A stretch of DNA of 34,995 bases. Origin: Pleurotus djamor. Its lineage: Eukaryota > Basidiomycota > Agaricomycetes > Agaricales > Pleurotaceae. Location: positions 1-34,995 of the forward strand of contig JAPEVF010000482.1 of NCBI GenBank assembly GCA_029747585.1. Reading direction: 5' to 3'. Positions 10,905-21,037 of this stretch are shown in pieces; position 1 is the stretch's first letter, and every line of letters starts with the position of its first letter. The position numbers and the translations under genes are program-made. Below the pieces are notes generated by a model. That model was not told the origin of the DNA and made no database searches. It worked only from the letters and a program-made list of their open reading frames with translations.

Positions 10905-11777
10905 GGTTGTGGGGAGAGGAGAGAGGCTGAGCGACGAGCTGAGAGCCTTTATGAACGTTGTGAGGAGACTTGGACCATGCCAATGCACGCCCGCTTTGGA
11001 TTGTGGCTGTGACTTGTTATTTGCTCGCTCACGTGACTCAGCCCGTTTATATTCCGAAAAATTTCTGGCTTTGGTTCCTTCACTCTTTGCCTCAGCTTTG
11101 GTGAGTCCGTCCTTCCAGCCCGTCTTTTGTCTACCAACGCGATGACACAAAAATGAATCGCTACTTTGAAGCTTACGGCTAATGAGCTCTATTATTATAC
11201 CCAAATTTCTGAACCATCCATCTTCGTTTTGCCTTCAGTTTTTCTGACACATTTTCCTTCCAGGTTCCTTTTTCCAATTTCATCGCGTCAAAACTATCAC
11301 CTTGTGAGTCTCTTTGCGCATACACCCCCTCCCCCCTTCTTTGGATGATTACCAACATAGAAGTCAAGCCCTGACCTCGTCTAAAGGACGCAGGTTTGAG
11401 GATTATACCATGCTAATAATGACATACATATTTTCTGTTCACGATCGATCCGATTGCTGACACACTCTTTCTTCTAGCATCCGGGATTCGTCGCATGTGA
11501 GCACCTTTCACTGATTGCGTGATAGGATTATTCTTGTATTGTCTGTATTGCATCGCTACGGCGTTGTAAAGGACGACAAACCACTATTTCAATGTCTTCA
11601 ACCATATGATCTCTTTTCAAAAATTTTGTCGAACTTATATTGACCGAATCCTCTTTGCAGGAGTATGTACTTCTGTCAGAGTTACTAGTGATCAATGATA
11701 TCCGATGTTTTTTGTCATTGGTCTATCCAAGCTATCGCTAATGCTGAGCTACAGTCCGTGACACGAAGGTTGCAATA
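10905..11777. other. intergenic between STS1 and CAS1-type gene
   Basis: 873 bases holding the STS1 promoter and the 3' end of the upstream acetyltransferase gene. Contains pyrimidine-rich stretches and a C-run near 11325-11336. No convincing coding sequence or structural RNA is visible on either strand. Confidence 0.55.
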
Positions 11778-14534
11778 TTACAAGGAATATGAATATGTTA
11801 GGTTGAGTGTCCAAACCACGACAAAGATAATCGCCAGCTTCACTTCGAGCTTTTGCAATGGCGCAGCGTACACCGGGGGTGGCAGCTCGCGGGAGAAATC
11901 GTACGGACGAATCGGTGTGTCGGGCTCTGGCCCTAGCTGCTCCCTTGAAGGTGCGCCCTTATTCGTTTCTACCAATGGTATGCTTTCGTCCCGGTCGACT
12001 GAGGCGACTGGCAGTGGTAATTGCTGCTGGGGTTTGGGCACCTCCCCACAAAGCCGTGAAGCAAGCTCCCCAGTAGCTTGGGCGACTTGATCGCAAACGT
12101 ATACGAAGATGACCGAGACCAGGACGAAATTGATACCATTCGGTCCGCCACCGGGGAACATGACCAACACGCCTTTGGTGTCTGCTGCGAGCCAGATGTG
12201 GTCCTGAAGAATGAAGGTTTCCAGGGAACACCGTCCGACGAAAGCGAAAGCTTTGGAAGTTGCCGAGCGCATGATCACGTTGGAGTTTCGGAGAATCACG
12301 AAGCTGAGAACCGGGAGGATGGAGATGTAAGGGTGCCATTTGTTGTATGAGAACTTGGACTCCTCGGTGAGTTCGAACACGAAGTACCACACAAGGCAGA
12401 AGACAGAGAGGGAAGCGGATATCTTGACGATAAGAGGCCATCGAAGGTTATCGGTGAAACGATGTTCCCGACATTTCGTGGTGACGACGCCAGTAAGCAT
12501 TCCGGCATAGATGATCCACAGGTCGAGGTTAATACGGAAAGCCGCCTCGTGTGTTGACCACTCGATGTTGAAAACACGACTCAATAAGCCGAACAAGCCT
12601 TCCAGAAGCCATGTTTCGTGCATGAACCATGTGATCAGAACGGCAGATAGAACAATCTTGCAGACAAGGAATGGAGCATGTTCGTTGTATCGAGCGCCGA
12701 TAGCCATCGTCACGTAGATCACGAAATACCAGAAGGTCACGAGGGGAGTAAAGTAGTAAAAGACGTAGTCAGTGTCCATGGTGAAGGTCAGGAGGAGAGT
12801 CAAAATATTGAGGCGTATGAAGACCTGTAGGGGATGTGAGCAAAGAGGAGAGCGACGAGAAAGGATGTTACCTGAGCTATGCGCCTAAGCCCAAAATCTG
12901 GCTTGCGAAGATAGAAGGTGGTGTGACCATATCCTGTCATGAACAGATATGATGCGACAAGCACTCGAATCGGATTATAAATCCCGGAGACTTTCGAGGC
13001 TCCGGTGTAGTGATAGATTAAAACCGTAACTGCCGTGATAGAGTGAGGATTTGGCGTCGATGATGAGAAGAAAGTACAAACTTTGCATCCACCCTTTCCA
13101 TTCGTCTGTTTGCTCCCGATTGAGAAACCCGAGATCCCCGTCAGATCGCTTCACGGTCGACAAACCGACAAAGATAGAGACAAGGCTGAGAATACCAAAT
13201 AGCCAAGGATCGAAGTTCTTGTGCTCTTTCTCCCAGAGTGGTGTTCTATCTGCCACAAAAGCGAGGGCGACAACTCCGCTGAAAACCAAGGAAGGAAACC
13301 TATGAGAAAAGGGAATGTCTTTTCCTTGAGGAGGAGCTGCACAAGGATTGAGTTTGCCAACATGTGTGTATGAAAAGGAACCCGTACCCTTGGTTCTCGA
13401 GAGGAGATACGTGAGAGGGCCCCATATAGCTAGAGCCGCAAGGATGAGGGACTGCACGGTAGTGGGGCGAGGGTAGCTTCTACAGCATGTCTTGTCAAAA
13501 GACACTTTCTTGGGTAGTCCATTATTACATAGCATATTAAGCAGGATGTTGGCTTGTGTTGCGATGAGCTCGGAAGAATAATGAACGCCATCGTCCGTTT
13601 CTGCGGGGTCGAGAAGGGTATTGAATACACGCGGCAAGTGTATGATGGATGAGGGTATCAATGTAGTATGAGAACCGCCTTCGTAGATGGGATTGAGGCG
13701 GTTATAGAGATCAGAGTTCATGGCGTCGATGTCGGAGGTCCGCATACTGTGAGCGCGCTCTGGAGTCAATTTAGACGGCACTATGCTCTCGACGGGCAAT
13801 ATAACAACTGAGTCTGCAATATTCCGTGGCTCGTTGATGATGGTGTCAATAACAAACTCGATGTTTGCTTCCCATGCAGGCAGCCCACCAGAAGAGTTAG
13901 AATGACGTAGATACCACAGTCCCGAGCCCAACACAAGAAGTGAAGGTTTCGGCGCCTGCGTATCGCCAGCATTTGGGTTGAGCAAAGCTCGGGTATATGT
14001 CGAGTTCAAGAAGGGGTCCCATCGAAAGTCCAAAATGGTTCCGTTCGCCGAGGTGAGAAGGTGGTCGGAGTGCTTGAGGCCGTTGTTGGCAGGAGCATTA
14101 GGAAGGCTTGGGTCTATAAGGTGCGCCATTTGGAAGAACAGAATTCGCGTCACTGAGTCGCCGGCGAATACGATACTTTTGCCTCCGAGGCAGTGGGCAG
14201 AGTCTGTAGGTCCATACCGATGGAGCATACAACCTTGAAAGTGAACAGTCTCAGTACGAATTTACAGCATAGAGTCGTTGCACTCGCACCTTGAGGCTGC
14301 CAAACTCTGGGCTCCTCGCTAAGCCATCGTCCTTTGTTGAGCAACGCATTACAATGAAGAGCGCCGGAGGGGTCTGTGCGTTGATGAGGTCCATTGAAGT
14401 CACCAGCACGAAACGGAAACAACGGGCATACCTGATACTATTCGATATAAGCCTGTTGCCACCGCATAAAATACGGTCAATATGACAGCAAAATGGGTCC
14501 AGCTAGGATTCCAAGACACCTCATTGAAAGCCAT
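11778..14534 (-). CDS. CAS1: CAS1/CASD1-type polysaccharide O-acetyltransferase
   Basis: Multipass Golgi-type O-acetyltransferase of 847 residues. Exons on the minus strand: 14534-14432, 14373-14290, 14233-13082, 13029-12872, 12824-11778 (2544 bases). Residues about 8-30 form a signal anchor ([19 protein letters not shown]). A luminal PC-esterase/SGNH domain follows, with GDSVTR giving the likely nucleophile Ser89 and DGVHYS giving Asp277 and His280. The second half is the Cas1 ten-transmembrane acyltransferase domain: [80 protein letters not shown] and later helices. In Cryptococcus, Cas1 is needed for O-acetylation of capsular glucuronoxylomannan; human CASD1 acetylates sialic acid. The acceptor polysaccharide here is unknown, presumably cell wall. 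The start is the first in-frame ATG after an upstream stop. The C terminus ends in one more hydrophobic segment, [15 protein letters not shown]. Confidence 0.92.
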
Positions 14535-14755
14535 GCCGGTGAACGGAGTCAAGGGACTGATCAACGCCCCTATAGCGGACGAGGTATCCCAAGCCACAAC
14601 GCCGGGCAAGTGCGATCAACATTTTAGGCATTATTCAATGGTATTGCATGTGCTAGGGTACATAGATGCAAGAGCAAAGTCCAGATTGTCTGTGTAATAT
14701 ATAGGTAAATGTAGAAGATCTCAAGCAGGTTGCAGACCTGAGAGCGCAGATGAGT

Positions 14756-16893
14756 TCAATCGAAAACGATAGGGCATGAGCGAGTGCACGTACCGGTACC
14801 CCTACAATGGTTGTTTGCATTGGTTGGGAAGCACGACAAGTACCGACAACCAGAGCAAGCTAGGCACAAAGTTAGTCTCACGAGATGAAATGAGAATTTG
14901 ATGGTAGACCAACCTGCGTATGGATCAGAGGTGTAAAAGTTGCGAATCAAGACGATGAACAAGATGATAGCGATGGGTAACGCCACCAAACGGAAGATCC
15001 AAGTGATGAGTTTGTGCCGTTTCGTTACGCTGATGACGGGGTAAAAGAACGTCCCAACTAGCAAGCCCACCAGGAAGCCTCCCAAATGAGCTATACGAAC
15101 ATGTCAACTAGGTTGTCATGTAAAGAAGGAAGAACGTACCAAAGTTATCAACATCTGGTTGGACATCGGTAAGCAAGCATCAACGTAGAAGCAACGAGGT
15201 ACTCACAAGGGATGTATCCGATTGCTACTCCAATTGCGAGTTCGATGGTCTGGAATATCAACTACACGGGGCAGGTAAACATGAATCATTATCCAACAAT
15301 TTAGACATTGTGCTTACTCTTCGTACGGGTCGGTAATGGTATCTCCAGTGCGCGAACAAGTCTACCCAAGTAACCTAGACGATAACATAACCAAGGTCAC
15401 AAACGAAGTGATATGCCGAGCCGAGTGACCAACTTACGGCAATTGTTCCGAAGATAGCACCACTAGCACCTACGGAAGGAATACCGACAAGGGAGAAATT
15501 GCCACCGAGAACGTTTCTATTCAGGAGATTAGTCGCGAGATGGGAGAAGAGACGGAAGGCATGCTTACCCAAAGATACCGGCTGCGAAGTAAGTGATAAA
15601 GAAGCCACCTGATCCCATTTCTCTCTCAATCTGGGTGCGAGTTAGGTACCATACCGACCCTAAACCGGGAAGATCACGTCACAAACCTGTGCAGAGAGCG
15701 AGAGCTGAGCAAGCATATTCAAGAGGATGTGTATTATGCCTGCGTGAAGGAAAATGGCTGTGATGAACCTGGGTAGAGGGGTTTAGAACCATAGTTATGA
15801 GATACTTCATGAACACCTACCTAAACCATTGATTGGGTTCCTTTCCGTCGAAACCTAGTGTTTCCCCAGTGTGAGCGATAACCAGACACGAGTGGTAGCT
15901 GAGCTCATACCCCCGAAGCCACATATCGATTCTACCGAGCAATGTCGGTCAGGCGGATTGGCAGTGTTATTCATACCTAACGGGCGCGTAAGATTCGTAG
16001 CTCGATGGGTCGAAGGATGACTTACATGGAAGTTGAAAATTGGGCTGTATTTCGGTAACTGATTTCATACATGGGGGAAACCTAGCCCCAATATTGACCA
16101 ATGCACTTGAAGAGGGTCCCAGCATAGGGTTGACAACAGGCTGTTCTACTGTCAGCCGAGAACAGATGATCAATTACAGAGTAAAGTACCTTGAATGAAA
16201 GAGGGGAGCCTTGTTCACGGTTGTTGAGTACAAGTTCGTAGATGAATACCCCAGTCATGATTGCCGTGAGTATCCAGACTAAGGCCACCGTGTCAATGAA
16301 ATGTGGACAAGGTGATCGACGTTTAAACTCACCGACGAATGGATAGCGCTGTCGCCCGATACCCCGTCTCTTGTCCTCTATTCTCTGCTCAATAGGATAG
16401 CGACCACCATTGAAGAATCGGGAAAAGGGTCCAGCCTTCTCGGACACGGGCTGGGCGCGGGAGGCGTTGTATGGATCGCCTTGTGGGTCTGCGATTTCTG
16501 TGGAAATGATGGGCGGTCAGCGTGGACTCAAAGGACGTGACACCTACCCAAGTCTTCATATTGACTTGAGCGGCCTCCAGGCCCAGCATTTTTCACCAAG
16601 GACTGGTCCGAGTCGTAACGTGCATGATCAGCGAATGGGTCAGGATGCTCGTTGTAGTATGACGTCTGTCTCGGCCGCAATTCCGTCGGTGAGCCACTGG
16701 ATGAAGAATGAGGGTGGTAGCTGAGAGATTTGGCAGCGTTTGTATCGTCAGCAATGGTCGTTTTCTCTGTGGACGAGCTCGCGTAGCCCTGGCCAGCCAG
16801 GGATCCGTCAGCCAGCTTCTTGTCGCGGTCATAGCCTGAATCGTCCGAGTAGAATGGCGGCGGGGGGCCTTGGGACGGAGGGTCGATGATCAT
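14756..16893 (-). CDS. rhomboid-family intramembrane serine protease
   Basis: Polytopic membrane protease in more than ten short exons; the first ones are 16893-16548, 16497-16333 and one ending near 16190. The N-terminal about 170 residues are cytosolic and disordered, rich in Ser, Asp, Pro and Tyr (start MIIDPPSQGPPPPF). TM1 is VWILTAIMTGVFIYELVL. A Cys-containing loop follows (FPPCMKSV, FQLPCMNN, RHCSVESICGFGG), then WFRFITAIFLHAGIIHILLNML with the conserved loop His and the His/Asn of TM2, FFITYFAAGIFGNVLGG, the catalytic serine in GASGAIFG on TM4, and the catalytic histidine in FAHLGGFLVG on TM6. So the Ser-His dyad is intact. This is the secretase-type rhomboid architecture with a Cys-rich L1 loop. 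The last exon boundary is uncertain; reading on gives a short Cys-containing tail (SGCRYLSCF). The substrate is unknown. Confidence 0.9.
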
Positions 16894-17213
16894 CGTTACA
16901 GTCGTTCGTGGTATTCGGGGTGACTCGAATCCAGCGGTCGGGCGAACAAGAACGAGAAGTGGAGCTTAGAGGCGAGAGAGAGGCGAGGTCCTTCAAGTGT
17001 GTCACATGCGTCTGTTTGTCACAGCACTGCCGCACAGGTTGCAGCACAACATGACACCGCTGATTTCAGTTGACATCGTTGACGTCGTTGATACATTCAG
17101 TGAAATACACAGGGAAATCTACACATTCTATTCCAAGAACTTCGATCTTTCACCTACATCGTGGCGGCCGCCCATACGCCCACAGATAAGTACTGCCCAA
17201 AGGAGCGGGCACA
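16894..17213. other. intergenic, no gene seen
   Basis: 320 bases between the rhomboid start codon and the stop of the SnoaL-like gene remnant. Expected to hold the rhomboid promoter. Short GTTGACGTCGTTGA-type repeats occur near 17070-17090; no gene recognised. Confidence 0.5.
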
Positions 17214-17956
17214 TTAGACCTCCAGGCCTTCGCTACTTGCCCATCTCTTGAGTAGAATGTTGCTAGGCAGACCAAAGGGATCTAGGACTTTCCGAGCAAC
17301 TTCGACACCTGCTACAGGTAGCTTGGTCGGGTCCAAGAGCCCAAGCTAGCTCTAAGTGAGTGCCAATGCTTCGTGTATACAGTAAGACCCACCTGAACCA
17401 ACACTGATGCTTGATCCCAATATCTACACGATCAACGGTTAGTATAGACTTAAATTCTATTCGTATGGCTTAACGTTACATATGTCTACCAGGCGAATAA
17501 GTGCAGCACTATAATTTGATTCTAGGGGACTCTGGGCTTACTCGAAATACATCTTATCCCCTCGAAACGCGATAATGCCGACCACTGGAAATTCGAGCGG
17601 CTTTCCTGTGGGCGGGATTCCGGGCAAGAAGCTGAGCGTATGATTAGTTCAGCCGTTTGTGTGGGATAGTCCGACATACTAATCAATTTCCTGGAGCAGG
17701 TCATCAATCAGCGGAGAACGCTGGCCTGAACTTCGCCCCCACTTACTGTTGTGTGGGTGCATTTGAAGATCATCTTGAAGAATATGGCGATTGGTTCGAT
17801 TGAACGTTCACCAAGACGAATAGACCCGCACCTCGTCGACAATTCTATCTGTGCCAACTACGAGGGCGTCGTATGAGTGGCTGACAGTGCGCTGGGGGTT
17901 CATCTTCACTCACTAGTGCGGGACACTGCTATGATCTCGGTGTCTGGAGGGGTGAT
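17214..17956 (-). pseudogene. SnoaL/NTF2-like protein, 5' part missing
   Basis: C-terminal 119 residues of a SnoaL-like (NTF2-fold, polyketide-cyclase-type) protein, spread over seven small exons on the minus strand: 17956-17914, 17857-17832, 17773-17747, 17690-17680 (11 bases), 17631-17542, 17423-17393, 17345-17214. All phases close (360 bases including stop). Family blocks in order: TPPDTEIIAVSRT, GTDRIVDEMIFKCTHTTEID, FLPGIPPTGKPLEFPVVGII, FRGDKMYFEYWDQASVLVQ, LGLLDPTKLPVAGVEVARKV. The matching N-terminal part of the fold (roughly 60 residues in relatives) is not found upstream. Reading upstream from the first exon runs within about 35 bases into the AT-rich block 17993-18160. Base 17956 follows a plausible TAG acceptor, so the missing exons could lie beyond the block, but none was found in the next 1.5 kb. 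Most likely a 5'-truncated remnant. Family members bind small hydrophobic ligands; no substrate can be given. Confidence 0.75.
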
Positions 17957-17992
17957 CTATGATACCAACAAGATCAGCCTTGATCCGCTCAA

Positions 17993-18160
17993 AATTAGAA
18001 TTTAAAAAATAATTATTTAAATCAGAACTAAACTCAAAACCTGCACCGTTAAAAATATTACCAGAACTAATAGCTGAAAAACAGAATAAAAAAAATTTTT
18101 AATATAGCTTTAAAAATAATAATTATTCTAATTTTAAGTATTTTATTTCTCGTTACCTTT
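17993..18160. other. strongly AT-rich block with inverted ends
   Basis: About 165 bases of roughly 80% A+T in DNA that is otherwise near 50%. Its two ends carry the 11-base sequence AAAATTAGAAT in opposite orientation (17994-18004 and about 18129-18139), with A/T-rich extension of the match. It lies where the 5' half of the SnoaL-like gene should be. It could be a small inverted-repeat element or a fragment of mitochondrial or plasmid DNA; the sequence alone does not decide. No target-site duplication is seen. Confidence 0.5.
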
Positions 18161-19625
18161 CCTCACCAAGCCATGTAAGGTCCTTCTCTTTCTGGTCCGA
18201 AGAGAACGAAGGAAAAACGTGTACGTTTTGTCTCAATATGAGACTCACGTTTTGATGGCGGCTGGGCGTTATTCGGTTACGGCCCGCCATCAATGATCAT
18301 CATCAACCTTTGTGGCTCCTTCCAAGAAGAAATTCTGATTTCTTGACCTTTCCTTTCGCGCCGACACGCTCATGCGGGAACATCATCTCACCTGTCGTAA
18401 GTGTATTTGCTGATGGCGTGCTATTCGGTTAGCTCACTGACAATGATAGATTGTCCAGGATTGACGGCTGGGCTAACCGGATGAGGGAGACCCCGACGAT
18501 AGCGCGACGCACAAGAGTCTACCGGACGATTTGGCTTACTCGGTGTCATCAACCCTCACCTTCCCGAGCTTGCTCACAGTCGTTACGTGTAGGCTGTGGG
18601 GATGAATCACCGTACACGTTCTCAATGTCTACCCACGACGGGAATTGGGATGTCGGCTTCATCACGGTGTTTAGGTGGACTCTCACCGCGATCGCTGCGT
18701 AATATTATCCCCCTCAACAGAGTTCCCGCTCACATTCCTATCCGCTGAGTCACTTTCGCCGTTCCACCGGTTTTTGTTCTTCTCTGATCACCTTCGTAGC
18801 TCAGCCGAGTCTTCACTATGATGAATTCCATCATCCTTCTGGCGCTAGAAAGTGGTGGATTTGTTCTTCCATGCATCCTGCCAACTCTCACCTAGGCGGT
18901 ATTAAATCCTTATCGACCGCGAGGCGGGTCATGCGCCTCTTTCATTTGCCATTTTAGGCTTCGACCGCAGCTTTGATCGGTTTCTTCGTTTGTGCTAGCG
19001 CCGTCAAACCTGGTTCTATCCAAGTACAGCTTCATGGAGGTCCTGCGCTGAATTGTGGAAAGGTCTCGTCACCGTCCTCCAGACCACGCTATCATCAGCT
19101 TAATCACTTCAACCGAACCCTGCTTGTTGGTGTGGGGAATTGCGCAATTCTCGAGCTGGACCCGTGTTTATGGAACGCCACTTGACGTTCTCACTTGTTG
19201 CTCATAAACGCTCGACCTTAAGCCACTTCTCCAGTCCTCGCAGAGTTCAAGAAATGAATTCCGACACTCCGCACGACCTGACGCTTCATTAAGCAGAAAC
19301 AACACGCTAGATGACAGAAGCTGTTCTAATGTTTGTCTCTTCAATGTTTCTGAAGCCTCTTTGGCTTCTTTGACGTTCTCTGGTCATACAATCGTAGATT
19401 TCATATACCAGAGCCGTCAATATTATCTGTTAAGTTCGAAACAAGTGAGCCATCCATCTCAGGCATCGCTCCCTTTCGCTCCCTTTTCTAGTCCAACGTC
19501 GGGGCTGCTGTTCTCAGGCTAAACTTTGAACAATCGAATGACGTGCTCAGAGTAGCGTAGCCTGTCCGCGACTCCAGTGGGAACCAGCGGTATAAGAGAT
19601 GCTCAATTCTGTCTAGGTATTTACA
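18161..19625. other. gene-free stretch
   Basis: About 1.5 kb with normal base composition and only short open frames on both strands. A small inverted repeat (GATGGCGG / CCGCCATC) spans about 18255-18292. No transposase, reverse transcriptase or conserved fungal family was recognised. Confidence 0.5.
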
Positions 19626-21037
19626 CTACCGGATCCCAGTAACGCACTGTACTTCCTCCTCAGCTAGTTCCCACCACATTTGAAATGGACCTAGTGACGT
19701 TGGCGTCACTTCTACAGGACTCGTCTGGCCTCGAAGTAGACGCATCACGCATGGATCTTCATCGTCAGAGTGGTCCGCATTCACGATAACGAGTTTCGGG
19801 AATTTTTCAAACAGCTCAAGTGGTGTTTTTGTATCGGGCTCTCCGTAGTAGTATGATTTCAGGTCAATGTATCTGACAGACATGGAAGGGATGCTGAATA
19901 GGGCGTCGATACTGGCCACACCCTGTCGTGCGTAGATTTAGAATTAGATTGAACGATCGAGCAGGAAAGGAAAGATACTTACCTCTTCTGTCAGCGCCAG
20001 TATGGAGACATATTCGACCGCGCCAAGGTGTTTAAGAAGTTGAGTAATGGCTCGCTGGTTGTCAGACCAGATTTGAAAGCTCAAGAGGGTGTTTAACATT
20101 GGAATCGGAGGTGTGGGATCCGGGAGACCAATCAATGAAAGGTGCCTGAGTGCACTCAGCGACGATATGGGCATAAAATGGCATAACGTTGACCAAAGGC
20201 TCATGTTAGCTTGGAGCGAAACGAGATTGGGAAGTCCAACGGGATTGTAAGAACAGCGGTTGTTGATTAGGAGGCGTCCCGGATGCGGTACGCTGAGAAA
20301 TCTCAGGTTTGGGTGTAGCTTGAAGAGAGCGAGAGCGTCATCAGGTCTTGTTGAAGTGTTGATTTCGAGGTGTGTTAGTTGATGTCGAGTAGGAAAGCCA
20401 CGGAGGATATCTAACGGGATAGGAAAACTCGAATCAGAGCCGACTGAAACACGCTGGACGTTGACNAAAAAATGGAAGAATCGCGGAGAGCGCCGCCCAG
20501 CAGCTCCGCGCTATCCTAGACCATCGGCGAACTCGATTGACTTCTCTATGGAAGGGATTGAGGATTAGTGAGGTCGTGTGTGCAGCCAAGGATGGGTTGC
20601 TCGTGAACGATGCTTCCAGCGTTGAAATCCGGTGAAACTGGATGGAGATATGGGGTAAGGATATCCCTCTGACCTGTGGATCCCATGCTTCGGGTGAAAC
20701 CCAGTTACACGGATACCAAAGTCGACGAGCAAGGGGAGTGACATACCAAGGTTAGCCGGAATATTATCCTGTTGGGCACCCAGGGCTATCGCAAATTGAA
20801 TGAATGTATCCACGTCCGAGAATGTTATTGAGATTGTCTTGTAGAGTAAAGGAGTAACGAGGGCATGCAGCCGCTTGGAAACAATTTGGAGGGGTAGAAG
20901 GGAGGAGCGATCTTGAGAATCGTGGTTAGCGACGACCATTGCCCAGATTTCAACTGGGAGTTGTGCTGTTGATAATCGATAATCAGTCACGCCGTTCCAA
21001 GGTCCTACGATTCGAAGCGGTCGCTCTTACATGGCAT
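19626..21037 (-). CDS. F-box protein with leucine-rich-like C-terminal region (copy 1)
   Basis: F-box adaptor of about 408 residues, expected to bind Skp1 in an SCF ubiquitin ligase. Exons on the minus strand: 21037-21031 (ATG CCA T), 20965-20747, 20687-19983, 19922-19626. The F-box is at the N terminus: LPVEIWAMVVANHDSQDRSS, LLPLQIVSKRLHALVTPLLY. The middle and C-terminal parts are leucine-rich with irregular repeats: LTHLEINTS, NLRFLSVPHP, ALRHLSLIGLPDPTPPIPML, VEYVSILALTEE and LFEKFPKLVIVNAD. The F-box exon has no ATG of its own; the 7-base first exon is chosen because GTAAGAG follows it and a matching donor is present in the paralogue at 24230-25646. The ambiguous base at 20466 sits next to a poly-A run; phases close only when it is omitted. 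Target unknown. Intact otherwise. Confidence 0.8.

Noticed and set aside
10482..11204. Longer open frame extending the STS1 gene upstream of 10904
   Set aside because: The extension is Lys/Glu-rich without family resemblance, and the family-like protein starts well at MANVIQSP.
18161..19625. Retrotransposon or LTR remnant between the SnoaL-like gene and F-box copy 1
   Set aside because: No long direct repeats, primer-binding site or reverse-transcriptase motif could be found.
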